NCBI RefSeq assembly: GCF_024599655.1
Contig: NZ_CP102247.1
Coordinates: 1,116,001-1,180,000 of the forward strand
DNA from: Enterobacter asburiae
GTDB taxonomy: Bacteria; Pseudomonadota; Gammaproteobacteria; Enterobacterales; Enterobacteriaceae
DNA: 64,000 nucleotides
Reading direction: 5' to 3'
Below the pieces are notes generated by a model. The model did no database searches, was not told where the DNA came from, and worked only from the letters and a program-made list of their open reading frames with translations. Below are positions 44,901 to 50,743 of the stretch, piece by piece. Position numbers and translations under genes: made by a program. Each line of letters opens with the position of its first letter. Position 1 is the stretch's first letter.

Positions 44901-45989
44901 CAGCACAATCGCGGTCGGTGCGTCTGGCGGGGTAAGATCCACCGTCAGGGTAAACACCGGTGAGGCTGGCCCGGTGTTGCCTGCGGCGTCGGTTGCCCGC
45001 ACGGTAATCTGGTGAGTGCTTTCACTCAGGTCAACCGACGGGGTAAAGGTCCAGGTGCCGTTGCTGGCGACCACCGCCGTACCAATAGCGACGCCGCCGT
45101 CATAAATCGTCACGGTCGAGCCCGCTTCGCCGGTGCCGCTAAGCTGCGGACGCTGATCGTTGGTGCTGCCGCCGTTGCTGACTGCCCCCGTCTGCGGGGC
45201 AATATCGTCCGTTACGCTGGTGATTGCTGGCGCATCGGGCGCGGTGATGTCCGGCGCGTTGAGCGTTGTGCCCGGGCTGGTATTCCCGGCGTTATCCGTC
45301 GCGGTGGCGGTCACCTGCTCGCCGTTGGTCAACGGTGTGCCGAGGGAGACGGTAAAGTTGCCGTCGCTGCCCGTTTTTCCTGTACCAATAACATTACCGT
45401 TCGCGTCTTTCAGCGTAACGGTACTGCCGGGTTCGGCGGTACCGGTGAGGGTTTTGCCATCTGAAGAGAACTTAAGACCGGAAGGCGCATTCGGCGGTGT
45501 TGTATCCGGATCGACAGGTGTGTTGGGGTTGGTGCTATTGTTATTGCCGTCATCGCCACCCCCGCCGCCGCCACCGGTGCTTGCCGCCGCCGCGATGCCG
45601 CCCGCTGCGACAATGCCGCCCAGTGCCCACGGCCAGATGGCGGCGCCGCCGGCGTCACTCCCGGAGGCTGCAAGCAGCACGTCCGTAGAGGCGATAGATT
45701 CGTACGTCGCGGCTCCGGTTGGATCTTCAATCCACCATAATGCGCCGTTGCTGTCCTGCAGTACCAGCTGGCTTACGCCCTGCGCGTCCGTGACGTAGAA
45801 ATTTTTAAGGGTGATCACCTCGCCGGAGTGCAGCGTAACCAGCAGATCGTTACCACTTCGCGCGAAGTGGGAGACGCTCGCTCGCTCGACGTGAAGCTCA
45901 ACGATAGAGGAATGGCTCAGCGTAACCTGTGTGCCTTCCGTGGTCGTTTCCACGCCAGTAAGTTTCGATATAACAGAGATTTGGCTCAT
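35901..45989 (-). CDS. bapA: Giant BapA-type biofilm adhesin (type I secreted, Ig-like repeats)
   Basis: Surface adhesin of 3362 residues. N-terminus: a BapA prefix-like domain (about 1-120: VELHVERASVSHFARSGNDL, WWIEDPTGAATYESI), a hydrophobic stretch (WPWALGGIVAAGGIAAAA), a Gly run and a flexible Asp/Asn/Thr linker. Residues about 160-2465 hold about 23 Ig-like (Big-type) modules with the beta-signature TNDxTPTLSGTAEPGSTVTI. The C-terminus (about 2470-3362) has three VCBS-like modules (QGQYGTLTINRDGSYTYNL and two related) and a terminal type I secretion signal (FSLAQGDKIDIGDLLVGWDG; VTLDGVQTTYDELV). It is followed by its own type I secretion system genes. CsgD and c-di-GMP control are known for Salmonella bapA; not shown here. 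Confidence 0.95.
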   Translation of the reverse strand: MSQISVISKLTGVETTTEGTQVTLSHSSIVELHVERASVSHFARSGNDLLVTLHSGEVITLKNFYVTDAQGVSQLVLQDSNGALWWIEDPTGAATYESIASTDVLLAASGSDAGGAAIWPWALGGIVAAGGIAAAASTGGGGGGGDDGNNNSTNPNTPVDPDTTPPNAPSGLKFSSDGKTLTGTAEPGSTVTLKDANGNVIGTGKTGSDGNFTVSLGTPLTNGEQVTATATDNAGNTSPGTTLNAPDITAPDAPAITSVTDDIAPQTGAVSNGGSTNDQRPQLSGTGEAGSTVTIYDGGVAIGTAVVASNGTWTFTPSVDLSESTHQITVRATDAAGNTGPASPVFTLTVDLTPPDAPTAIVLTDDTGVIRGTITSGTPTDASQPILAGTGEPGGTITIYDNGVAVGTTTVLPNGTWSVTPDGPLPDGTHTITVVETDAAGNQSTASEPIVFTVDTTPPLAPGDLVVSNDGGTITGTAEPGSTVTIREGDVTLGTVVADSQGNFSLTLSPPKINGEILTADATDAAGNTGPATAAASPDITPPQTPIIVSVIDDVQATTGPVGPNGITNDRAPTVNGTGEAGSTITIYNGSDVLGTTVVPSSGLWSFTPSTPLTDGTYVLTATATDPAGNPSGISTAWTINVDGTAPGAPVISQVVDDVPGRTGSLDINETTNDATPTLSGTAEPNATVTLRVDGVAIGTTVANGLGVWIFTPDTPIAEGPHTLTAVATDAAGNTSNVSNSWGITIDSVAPGAPVITQVVDDVPERLGALNSGDSTNDTTPTLNGTAEPGSTVTIRQDGVDVTTIVIDSSGTWSYTPTTPLVNGTYTFTAVTTDGAGNTSQPSSGFTLTVDTTPPAAATIATVTDDVGGVQGTLSSGDTTDDTQPLLQGSAPADALITIYDGATLLGTATLDGSGGWSFTPVTPLTDGPHSLTVHATDAAGNTTISSPFVLTVDTVAPATPDIPTITVNPGGTEIPLNPGETTRDTTPTLSGTGNPGDTVTIYNGGVKLDDVLVDGTGNWTWTPATPLPNGTYDITLTVTNMDGTGNESAPSQPVTITIDTDAPATPAAPVITDSVSQITGPVPDGGTTNDPRPVLSGTGTANDVINITDTVNGTPTVVGTVTVDSNGNWSWRPDSNIGEGSHVYTATATDEAGNVSDPSPAITITVDTVAPDTPVFDAVGGQPNGGFITDATPTVGGTGVNGETVIVYNNGVEVGRVDVVNGEWSLVLPQQTDGLLNITVAAVDAAGNVSALSPVVSVTLDTVAPEIPVISAVADSQLSNNVLYTKDGTPTLTGTSEPGTTVIVSVDGNPSGVPVTIQPDGSWSWTAGTTLPDGPHTFTVSSVDPAGNTSGNSAPLSVTVDTAAPADPINMALAQEGTPLTGNAEAGSTITVKDSGGTVIGTGVVGSDGSFSIALSPAQLDPTTLTVNATDAAGNASAGVPFVVTDSSLELPQVPVITAIVDDVDPVTGDVKGKTTNDTTPTLTGTAEAGSLITIYQDGSATPLTTVTADGSGNWSYTPAALGEGLHTFEVTATLNGATSGRSPAASVTVDLTAPGTPTIGAVIDDVGPGTGPLTSGQTTNDNQPTLTGTGAVGDTISIYNNGVLLDSVVIGNTGTWSYTTSPLAEGNNVLTIRETDPAGNQSGPSAGFTVVVDSVSATPVITNVTDNVGNAATTVVSGSETNDATPTLSGTADANSVVTIFDGGTQIAVVTADSNGAWTFTPDTALGEGSHSFTVRATDPQGNVSAVSAPWSVVVDLTAPTVPTLDTVNDNVPGGVTGNLTSGQVTNDSTPTISGTGLAGSTIHVMNNGTQIGTAVVDGSGNWTFTPTTPLGDGSYSLRAYATDAAGNASANSSVFAFTIDTAAPGVPVVTSVIDDVGPATGTLTTGNSTNDARPTFNGTGDVGSTVHVIVDGNEIGTAVVNAQGIWTFTPGTDLPDGPHAITFNATDVAGNTGSTTTPFNLTVDTGVPSAPIISTAGDNAGSIQTPLTSGQSTDDTTPTLNGTATANATVTVYENGQPVGTVQADATGAWSFTPSTPLASGSHTWTATVTDAAGNVSPTSPDFTLIVDTAAPNAPVISQAIDDVGSITGPLTSGQTTDDTVPRLVGTSEPFATVKIYEGTTLVGTGTADGSGSWSILLTTTLTAGAHSFTAQATDAAGNTSVSSTSFSLTVDTTPPALPVLTSILDDVGNAATPVANGGFTNDAQPTLSGTAEAGSTVKIFDNGVQIGSVTATGGAWSYTPSPALSNGPHNLTFTATDAVGNASAPTAGYVINVDTLAPGAPVISSVIDDVGSVTGPVTGTNPTNDTRPTLSGTAEANATVRIYDGITLVGTVTADGSGNWTLPQTTTTLTQGTHNFTATATDAAGNTSVASAVTTIIVDTTAPTAPTGTFNADGSVLTGTAEAGSTVSIRLADGSTVTAIAGSNGTYSYTFINKQTEGQTLQITATDVAGNTSLPGSALAPVVPLSASNNVEELNLSTTATVTNSQYSDYGFLLVGAVGNVLTLLGNDTAQVNFTVGSGGSADIVVNANATGAVLSLLNTLELVVQHYVNGAWTTVVDTGQPQFADLLTLGATGVSLNLSGLADGDYRVLSYNTNLLATGSYTSLDVAVKETGPGTVTGDTSLNGNVILDTDPTAGSDNAPAGTTISAVTNAQGVTTSVNADGTVIQGQYGTLTINRDGSYTYNLTDTSAAVIGRTESFTYTITHNGVSASANLVLSLGAGTVINGIVAVDDTASLTFDTTVSEINNGASSQNGFTLVGINLGSTLGLNLLDDMTNPIIYNVEEGTTRTMTIQASVGGVALASVFDLYVYKFNNATQTFEQVRVESGWLRAPLLGGTSSQLTLNLPAGEYLFLLNTASGIAVLTGYTLSVLQDHVYSVASISETTTGDVLANDPVPAGTVVTEVNGVTVNSSGTTDIQGEYGTLTINSLGQYTYTLRSGVGADHISTPDTFVYTVTAPDGSKDTASLNITPTAQAMNAVNDVSTTMDLTSVHHTSVYSDTTVGVANWTTALFSSTQGSGSGTFVVDPNTALHNASLHFNVASLLSLGGLTVNWSISDGSGVIRSGSFSGGSLLGGSIDVPLTGLDLNAGTYTLNFTGSVPGLSVGTITITPSVNGTTYSLSDFDVTGSHTVNGNIFDGTDSGGVLDQLHSVDTRLSVTGYNGVATTLDPYTGSATVNITGHYGILAIGADGHYTYTLNSGVSLSSMTSKETFNYTLTDANGNTDTATLTINMAPQFISSEHNDAITGTAYGDTLIYQVLNSTVGNATAGNVSSTAGDHWTGFSLAQGDKIDIGDLLVGWDGNTASLGSYIHVTNSNGNTVISIDRDGAGATYTNTTLVTLDGVQTTYDELVNQQHIIT
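38600..45520 (-). repeat. Tandem Ig-like module array within bapA
   Basis: About 23 modules of roughly 100 aa (300 bp). Each opens D(T/L/S)xAPxxPxI, continues (V/I)xDDVGxxTGxLTSGxTTND, then TPTLxGTAexGstVTIy, and closes DAAGNxSxxSxxfxxTVD. Four modules are short, about 80 aa, lacking the DDVG segment (those opening near residues 160, 470, 1420 and 2380). Protein repeats are strongly conserved while the DNA is diverged, so the array looks old and not freshly amplified. Confidence 0.9.
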
Positions 45990-46749
45990 TTAGGTATTAC
46001 TCCAGCAGATGTGTCATGAACGGCGAGCAAGACGAGCCATCTCTGCAGAAGGTAAAGGGCGCCCCCGGCGCAGTCGCTGCTATCACGCAGCACTGACCGT
46101 TGTTTTTAGCGCGCACGATGCCCGCCAGAATTCAGAGTGGCAACATCAGAGCGAATCTAATTTCTTATGAAAGTGAACCGTTTTTGTTGGTATTTTTTGT
46201 CGTATAAAACCCTGTAATTAATAGAGGAATTATTTTGAGGATATAAAAATGATATAGACAGAAAACGTAAGTTGTGCAAATTAAGCTTTCGTAAATAAGT
46301 GCTGAAATAGTGAAGAGGGTATTAATATATTCGCTCCGCTAATAGTTAAATTGGTTCAACTCTATGTTTTATATTGTTTTTGTCTGGCTCTCTGATGCTG
46401 ATTGTTAATGTGGATTACGCAGTATGATTATTGGTAGGGAGTGTTTTTAATATAATGTCAAACGTTATTGTTTAAGTGTGCTTAATATGCATTTAAGTTA
46501 GGGTAACGTTTCTGATATAAGATATATTATGTTGCTTGAGAAATAAAATATATTCTCATATGGAGTTAAAACTCTGCTATCGCGCGAAAATAATAACGTT
46601 AAAACAAGGGTGAAATAACCTGATTCATTTTCACTGGGGCTACGACATCAGCATGGTTTTGCGACAGTAAAAAAATTACGGGGAGAATGAATAAAACTCG
46701 TCAGTCAGGCGTTTACTGACGTCACTCTCTTCTTACCCTGGAGCTTTAT
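45990..46749. promoter_or_regulatory. AT-rich divergent regulatory region between bapA and the TPR/ECF-sigma operon
   Basis: A 760-bp, strongly AT-rich gap, unlike the GC-rich genes on both sides, between divergent start codons. It has the look of H-NS-bound regulatory DNA with long poly-A/T runs. A 7-bp inverted repeat CGTCAGT/ACTGACG sits at about 46699-46721, just before the TPR gene. No gene of convincing size was found. Confidence 0.6.
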
Positions 46750-47277
46750 ATGAACACGACCTCGTTTCGTTTGATCCCGGTGCTGATTTTTTCCCTGCTG
46801 TCTCCACTGGCGCTGGCCATGGGCGATAATAGTACCGAGAGCAAAACGCCCGACTGTCCTTCCGGACAGGTGTATGACAGCGCCACCCAGAAATGCGTGC
46901 CGGACAAGAGCAGCAGCCTCAGCGACCAGGACAAAACCAACTATGCGTACCATCTTGCGAAGAAAGGCGAGTACCAGGCGGCGCTGAATCTGCTTGATTC
47001 GCTGAAAAATGGCAATACGGCTGAAGCGTGGAACTATCGCGGGTTCGCCACGCGCAAACTTGGCCGCACGGACGAAGGTATTGGTTACTACCAGCGCGCG
47101 CTGGCTATCGCACCGGATTATGCCAAAGCCCGGGAGTATCTCGGTGAAGCGTGGATGGTAAAAGGACGTCCCGATCTCGCGAAAGAACAGCTGAAGGTGA
47201 TTGCCGGTATTTGTGGCCAGTCCTGCGAAGAGTACCGTGACCTGCAGGCCGCCATCAACGGACATCCGGAATCCTGA
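46750..47277 (+). CDS. Exported TPR protein
   Basis: A 175-aa protein with a Sec signal peptide (MNTTSFRLIPVLIFSLLSPLALA, cleaved before MGDNST), a Cys pair in DCPSGQVYDSATQKCVP, and about three tetratricopeptide repeats (residues about 60-150: AWNYRGFATRKLGRTDEGIGYYQRALA is the clearest, with KAREYLGEAWMVKGRPDLAK). Periplasmic by inference. It is the first gene of a run with an ECF sigma factor and an anti-sigma factor (8-bp gap to the sigma gene). The TPR could sense envelope partners. Confidence 0.85.
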   Translation: MNTTSFRLIPVLIFSLLSPLALAMGDNSTESKTPDCPSGQVYDSATQKCVPDKSSSLSDQDKTNYAYHLAKKGEYQAALNLLDSLKNGNTAEAWNYRGFATRKLGRTDEGIGYYQRALAIAPDYAKAREYLGEAWMVKGRPDLAKEQLKVIAGICGQSCEEYRDLQAAINGHPES

Positions 47278-47284
47278 TTTTCTC

Positions 47285-47815
47285 GTGGAGGGAAAACACA
47301 TCGCTACCCGTGAGGTTCGTCAACAGCTAGCGGCACACCTGTCGCGTCTCTGGCGCTATGGGCTGGTGCTGTCGCGAAACAGGGATATCGCCGAAGAGCT
47401 GGTTCAGTCCACCTGCGTGCGTGCGCTTGAAAGGAGCAGCCAGTATACGCCGGGCACGCGCATCGACAGGTGGCTGTTCGCGATACTGCACTCCATCTGG
47501 ATCTCTGAGCTTCGGGCACGACACGTGCGTCAGGGGCAGGGGTTTGTGGCCAGCGACGAGCTCATGGCGCCAGACACCCGCGAACAGGATGAGACGCGCC
47601 TGCATTATCTGAAGGTGATGCAGCGCGTTAACGCGCTGCCTGAAGCCCAGCGCAACGCGGTATTTTTGGTTTATGTCGAAGGCTTTACCTACCAGGAGGC
47701 GGCGGAGACCCTGGCGGTGCCAATCGGTACCGTGATGAGTCGACTGGCGACGGCGCGGGCTCGGCTTGCCAGGTCCGCTGACGCACTGCCTCCGGTAAAG
47801 GAGAAACGCTCTTGA
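47285..47815 (+). CDS. ECF-type RNA polymerase sigma factor
   Basis: An extracytoplasmic-function sigma factor of about 176 aa. Region 2 covers ILRDIAEELVQSTCVRALER-like sequence (residues about 30-75: NRDIAEELVQSTCVRALERS; TRIDRWLFAILHSIWISELR). Region 4 is LPEAQRNAVFLVYVEGFTYQ and the following HTH (ETLAVPIGTVMSRLATARAR). There is no ATG at the expected start. GTG at 47285 is chosen; a non-standard ATC at 47300 lies 7 bp after GGAGGG. The stop overlaps the anti-sigma start. Target promoters are unknown; the adjacent bapA and YceI genes are candidates. Confidence 0.85.
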   Translation: MEGKHIATREVRQQLAAHLSRLWRYGLVLSRNRDIAEELVQSTCVRALERSSQYTPGTRIDRWLFAILHSIWISELRARHVRQGQGFVASDELMAPDTREQDETRLHYLKVMQRVNALPEAQRNAVFLVYVEGFTYQEAAETLAVPIGTVMSRLATARARLARSADALPPVKEKRS

Positions 47816-48603
47816 ACTCGCACCGTTTTGCACCGCCCTATAACGACGACGCTATCGTGGCATGGATAGATGGCGAGATGTGCCGCGCCGACGCGCAGCA
47901 ATTTGAAGAACAGTTGAAAAGTGACGAACGCCTCTCCGGGCGGACCGCGGAACTGATGAAAAGCAGCCAGGATTTCGCCGGGGCGTTTACCTCCCTGCTG
48001 GATGACGCCCCTCTGGAGACAATGCAGGCGCGTCTGGCAGCGATTCCCGATCCCCAGTCCTCCACGCCGGTCGGCGTCAGCAGGCGGGCGCTGATTGCCG
48101 CCTCGGTCAGCTTCTTGATGGTCGGCTCCGGGCTGGGCTACCTGCTGCGGCCCGCTTCCGCGCAGGCGGATGAGAACGCCCACATTCGCGACCTCGAAGC
48201 GCAATATATGTCCCTTTACAGCGTCGAAACGCTGCTGGATATGGACAGCGCAACGCCGGTCCTGCAGCGCGGGCTGGAACGGGCCGCGCAGGACATCGGC
48301 ATGAAGCTGCAGATGTCGCAGCTTGTCCTGCAGGGGGCTGAGCTGAAAATGGTGCGAATGCTGCGCTATGAAACTACCTCGATCGCGCAAATTGCCTGGA
48401 TCAACGCCGACTACGGCCCGATGGCGCTCTGTATCTCTCCTGTAGATGAGAAGACGACGGCCTCTCTGCGCCAGGAGCACCGGCACAGCATGAACCTGGC
48501 GTGGTGGCAGGAGGCGGGCTACCAGCTTGTCCTGATTGGCCGCAACCCGCCGTCTCACCTGCGGGAAAACGCGGAGCAGCTCCAGCGGCTCATCTCAGGA
48601 TGA
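47812..48603 (+). CDS. Anti-sigma factor, single-pass membrane protein
   Basis: A 263-aa protein that begins with TTG (overlapping the sigma stop, TTGA) after AAAGGAGAAACGC. The N-terminal cytoplasmic part has the zinc-less anti-sigma pattern (DDAIVAWIDGEMCRADAQQF). One TM helix lies at about residues 84-108 (RRALIAASVSFLMVGSGLGYL), and a periplasmic sensor domain follows. It is cotranscribed with the sigma gene, so release on an envelope signal is inferred. The 3' end overlaps the convergent YceI gene by 9 bp. Confidence 0.85.
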   Translation: MNSHRFAPPYNDDAIVAWIDGEMCRADAQQFEEQLKSDERLSGRTAELMKSSQDFAGAFTSLLDDAPLETMQARLAAIPDPQSSTPVGVSRRALIAASVSFLMVGSGLGYLLRPASAQADENAHIRDLEAQYMSLYSVETLLDMDSATPVLQRGLERAAQDIGMKLQMSQLVLQGAELKMVRMLRYETTSIAQIAWINADYGPMALCISPVDEKTTASLRQEHRHSMNLAWWQEAGYQLVLIGRNPPSHLRENAEQLQRLISG

Positions 48604-49152
48604 GGGCACGTCGTTCGTCTTAATCGCAATGGCGATGGCAATACGATCGTCCACGACCAGCGCAAACTTATCCATCCCGTAGGACGCGCGCGAGATCGCC
48701 GTCGTGGCATCCAGCGTGAGGGCTTGCGCATGCGGGTCTTTTACGATGGCCTCCAGGATCACCGGGCGGGCGATGTTGCGCACGGTCAGCGTGCCGAATA
48801 CCCTGAACCGCCCGTCGCCCTGGGCGACCACGCGAGAGCTGATGAACTCGATAGTCGGGTAGCGCTCAGATTCAAAAAACATGTCGCTTTTCAGCTGCCA
48901 GGTGAGCAGCTTGTTCGACGCCACAAGCGTCGCGACAGGAATGGTGACGTGAATATGGTCGTCGACGTCGTTTTCCGGGTTGAGCGTCACGGCACCCGTC
49001 ACGCCGCTGAACGTCGCCCAGGAGAGGATGCCGCCGAAGGCATGCCACGATAGCCGAATGTCGGTGTTATCGGTGTCGATAATGTAGCTCTTCGGGGCAG
49101 CCATCGCCCACGGACAAACCAAAACCAGTACTATCACCAGGCGTCGCAGCAT
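48595..49152 (-). CDS. YceI-family periplasmic protein
   Basis: A 185-aa lipocalin-like beta-barrel protein that binds isoprenoid-type lipids in characterised YceI relatives. Signal peptide: MLRRLVIVLVLVCPWAMA, cleaved before APKSY. The YceI core is recognisable in SYIIDTDNTDIRLSWHAFGG, SDMFFESERYPTIEFISSRV and SYGMDKFALVVDDRI. It is convergent with the anti-sigma gene and divergent from nothing nearby. It may be a stress-regulated neighbour of the sigma operon. Confidence 0.85.
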   Translation of the reverse strand: MLRRLVIVLVLVCPWAMAAPKSYIIDTDNTDIRLSWHAFGGILSWATFSGVTGAVTLNPENDVDDHIHVTIPVATLVASNKLLTWQLKSDMFFESERYPTIEFISSRVVAQGDGRFRVFGTLTVRNIARPVILEAIVKDPHAQALTLDATTAISRASYGMDKFALVVDDRIAIAIAIKTNDVPSS

Positions 49153-49289
49153 CTCAGGATCTCATTTAGGGGGGCAGGGAGTAAACGCGTTACCTCCGGG
49201 ATCTATTCGGCTTTGTTGACATTATTTCAACCGGAGCGCGATAACCGGACCTGGTGACAAGTGTAGCCTTGAGAACACAGAGCTACGGG

Positions 49290-49318
49290 GAATAAAAAAG
49301 GCCGCGTCTGCGGCCTTT
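49290..49318 (-). terminator. Terminator of the LEA-like gene
   Basis: GGCCGC and GCGGCC (49300-49305 with 49310-49315) form a stem with a GTCT loop. On the minus strand it is followed by TTTTTTATT. It begins 9 bp beyond the stop codon. Confidence 0.85.
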
Positions 49319-49326
49319 CGAAGGGA

Positions 49327-49683
49327 TTACTCAGTGACTTTCTTTTCCAGCTCGCTGGCACCTTCTTTGGTTTTGTTCCAGCCTTTCTCAGCGCCTTCTT
49401 TGGTGGCATCCCACCCTTTCTCGGTGCCTTGTTTGGTTTTATGCCAGGCTTTTTGGGAATCTTCGCTGACCTTGCTGCCCAGGCTCTCGCTTTTACCTTC
49501 CGCAGCATGCTTCTGTTTCAGCTTCAGCTCTTCACCTTTGTTCTGCTCTTCGTGCAGTTTTTGCTTCGCCTCGTTGGCGTTTGCGTTCGCCGCAGCGACG
49601 GTATCGTCAGTTGCATGTGTGGTCGCAGCAAATACTGGGGAAGCCAGCAGAACGGCAGATAATGCGATAATTGTTTTTTTCAT
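49327..49683 (-). CDS. Periplasmic LEA-like repeat protein
   Basis: A 118-aa protein with signal peptide MKKTIIALSAVLLASPVFA (cleaved before ATTHA). The mature part is Lys/Glu/Ala-rich and helical. It carries three tandem 11-residue repeats: KAWHKTKQGTE, KGWDATKEGAE, KGWNKTKEGAS. The 11-mer periodicity resembles LEA-type desiccation and osmotic protectants. Own terminator present, monocistronic. The function is inferred from composition only. Confidence 0.75.
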   Translation of the reverse strand: MKKTIIALSAVLLASPVFAATTHATDDTVAAANANANEAKQKLHEEQNKGEELKLKQKHAAEGKSESLGSKVSEDSQKAWHKTKQGTEKGWDATKEGAEKGWNKTKEGASELEKKVTE

Positions 49684-49808
49684 AATATCCTCATTTAACG
49701 TTATCGGTTATGAGCGTGATTCAGCATGGCACAGGCGAAGCGGGATGGCTTTAGGAAAAAACTGTAATGAGATCAATGTGCCCTGATGAGAGGTATTTCG
49801 CCTGAGGA

Positions 49809-49892
49809 TTATCCAAAGGATAAAAAGCCTATTTCAGCAAGGGCGGCGAGGGTCAGGAGAATGAAGATTATGACGGTTATGGGTTTGTACAT
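49809..49892 (-). CDS. Putative 27-aa single-TM small protein
   Basis: The frame MYKPITVIIFILLTLAALAE then IGFLSFG reads as one hydrophobic helix with a positively charged N-terminus (Lys3), the pattern of enteric small membrane proteins. A ribosome-binding site (GGAAGGAACC) lies 8-13 bp upstream. The stop at 49809 is clean. No homologue was recognised, and translation is unproven. Confidence 0.45.
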   Translation of the reverse strand: MYKPITVIIFILLTLAALAEIGFLSFG

Positions 49893-50467
49893 GGTTGGGG
49901 TTCCTTCCGGGTTGGACGGCTAATCCGTAGCGCTGGGTGGGTTTTTTTTTATTCTGCATAATGGGAGGGGAGGCGTCGTTGATGTTTGTCAAAGGTAAAC
50001 ATTTAGCAAACGAAAAATGTCGAATAGGCATTGCAGAGTATTAGCAGTCGCGACAATCGGCTATTGTAATGAAAGATATATTTTAATGTTTTTAATTGTT
50101 ACCTGGTTTTAACTTATTGATTTTAAATGAATTTATAATTTATAAATATAATTCTTTTAAACAATTTTTTAATAATTCAAATGTAATTCAGGCTAAATGC
50201 GTTTTGATAACTTCCTTACGGAAGTTATCAGTAGTGTTTAGTTGAAATGAATGTTAGATACACGTTCCAAATTTATTTTTTTGTTAAACTAACATTCAAC
50301 CCACTGATTTTATAATAGAAATTTGTTGTTGATCACGGTTTAATAATTTTGGTAATTGTTTCGTTTTTTTTTGTTGACTCTGCTTAAAAGATAGAAGATA
50401 AATCTATCAAAGGTGATTTCGGGGAATGTAAATCATCTTTATCCGATTTTTTTAAAGGGAGGTTCTT
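49893..50467. other. AT-rich region upstream of the zinc-ribbon/methyltransferase pair
   Basis: A 575-bp stretch far more AT-rich than the flanking core genes, with long T and A runs. No credible gene or repeat was found. A near-palindrome around 50206-50232 (GATAACTTCCTTACGGAAGT-like, with arms GATAACTTCC and GGAAGTTATC) is the one structured spot. It is likely promoter and horizontally acquired flank. Confidence 0.6.
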
Positions 50468-50743
50468 ATGGCTGCATGTAGTTGTTGTGGTAAAGCTCTG
50501 AATAAAGGGATTTGGTCTATAGATGGTAAACACAAAAGTTGTCCGCTTTGTTCCTCTACTCATGGTCAACAGCATATATTTCGACGTTATCCTGAGGATT
50601 TTGGTACAACGGAAGCCAGAGTCACACCCACCAACCCTGATGGCGCTCAAAGCTATTGTATTGACTGTAGGGGGGCAGATAAAGGACAATCTTCACCGGT
50701 TGATCTCACCCAACAGAGATTATGCAATACAGTGATAACTTAA
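50468..50743 (+). CDS. Cys-rich zinc-ribbon protein upstream of a DNA methyltransferase
   Basis: A 91-aa protein with paired cysteines: CSCCGKAL, SCPLCSSTHG and SYCIDCRG, plus the aromatic/Arg core HIFRRYPEDFGTTEARVT. Two or three zinc ribbons are likely; a DNA-recognition or nuclease role is suggested by context only. The start ATG follows GGGAGGTTCTT. Its end overlaps the methyltransferase gene, so the pair is an operon. AT-rich composition points to horizontal acquisition. I do not recognise the family. Confidence 0.75.
   Translation: MAACSCCGKALNKGIWSIDGKHKSCPLCSSTHGQQHIFRRYPEDFGTTEARVTPTNPDGAQSYCIDCRGADKGQSSPVDLTQQRLCNTVIT

Noticed and set aside
35871..45798. Many plus-strand open frames of 60-500 codons opposite bapA
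   Set aside because: They are antisense shadows of a GC-rich, repetitive coding sequence; their translations are low-complexity Arg/Val/Ala/Gly-rich and no ribosome-binding sites or domains were seen.
46687..46719. A 10-codon frame (MNKTRQSGVY) over a 7-bp inverted repeat before the TPR gene
   Set aside because: The purine-rich element is only one base from the ATG, and the peptide is too short to support; possible but unproven leader peptide.
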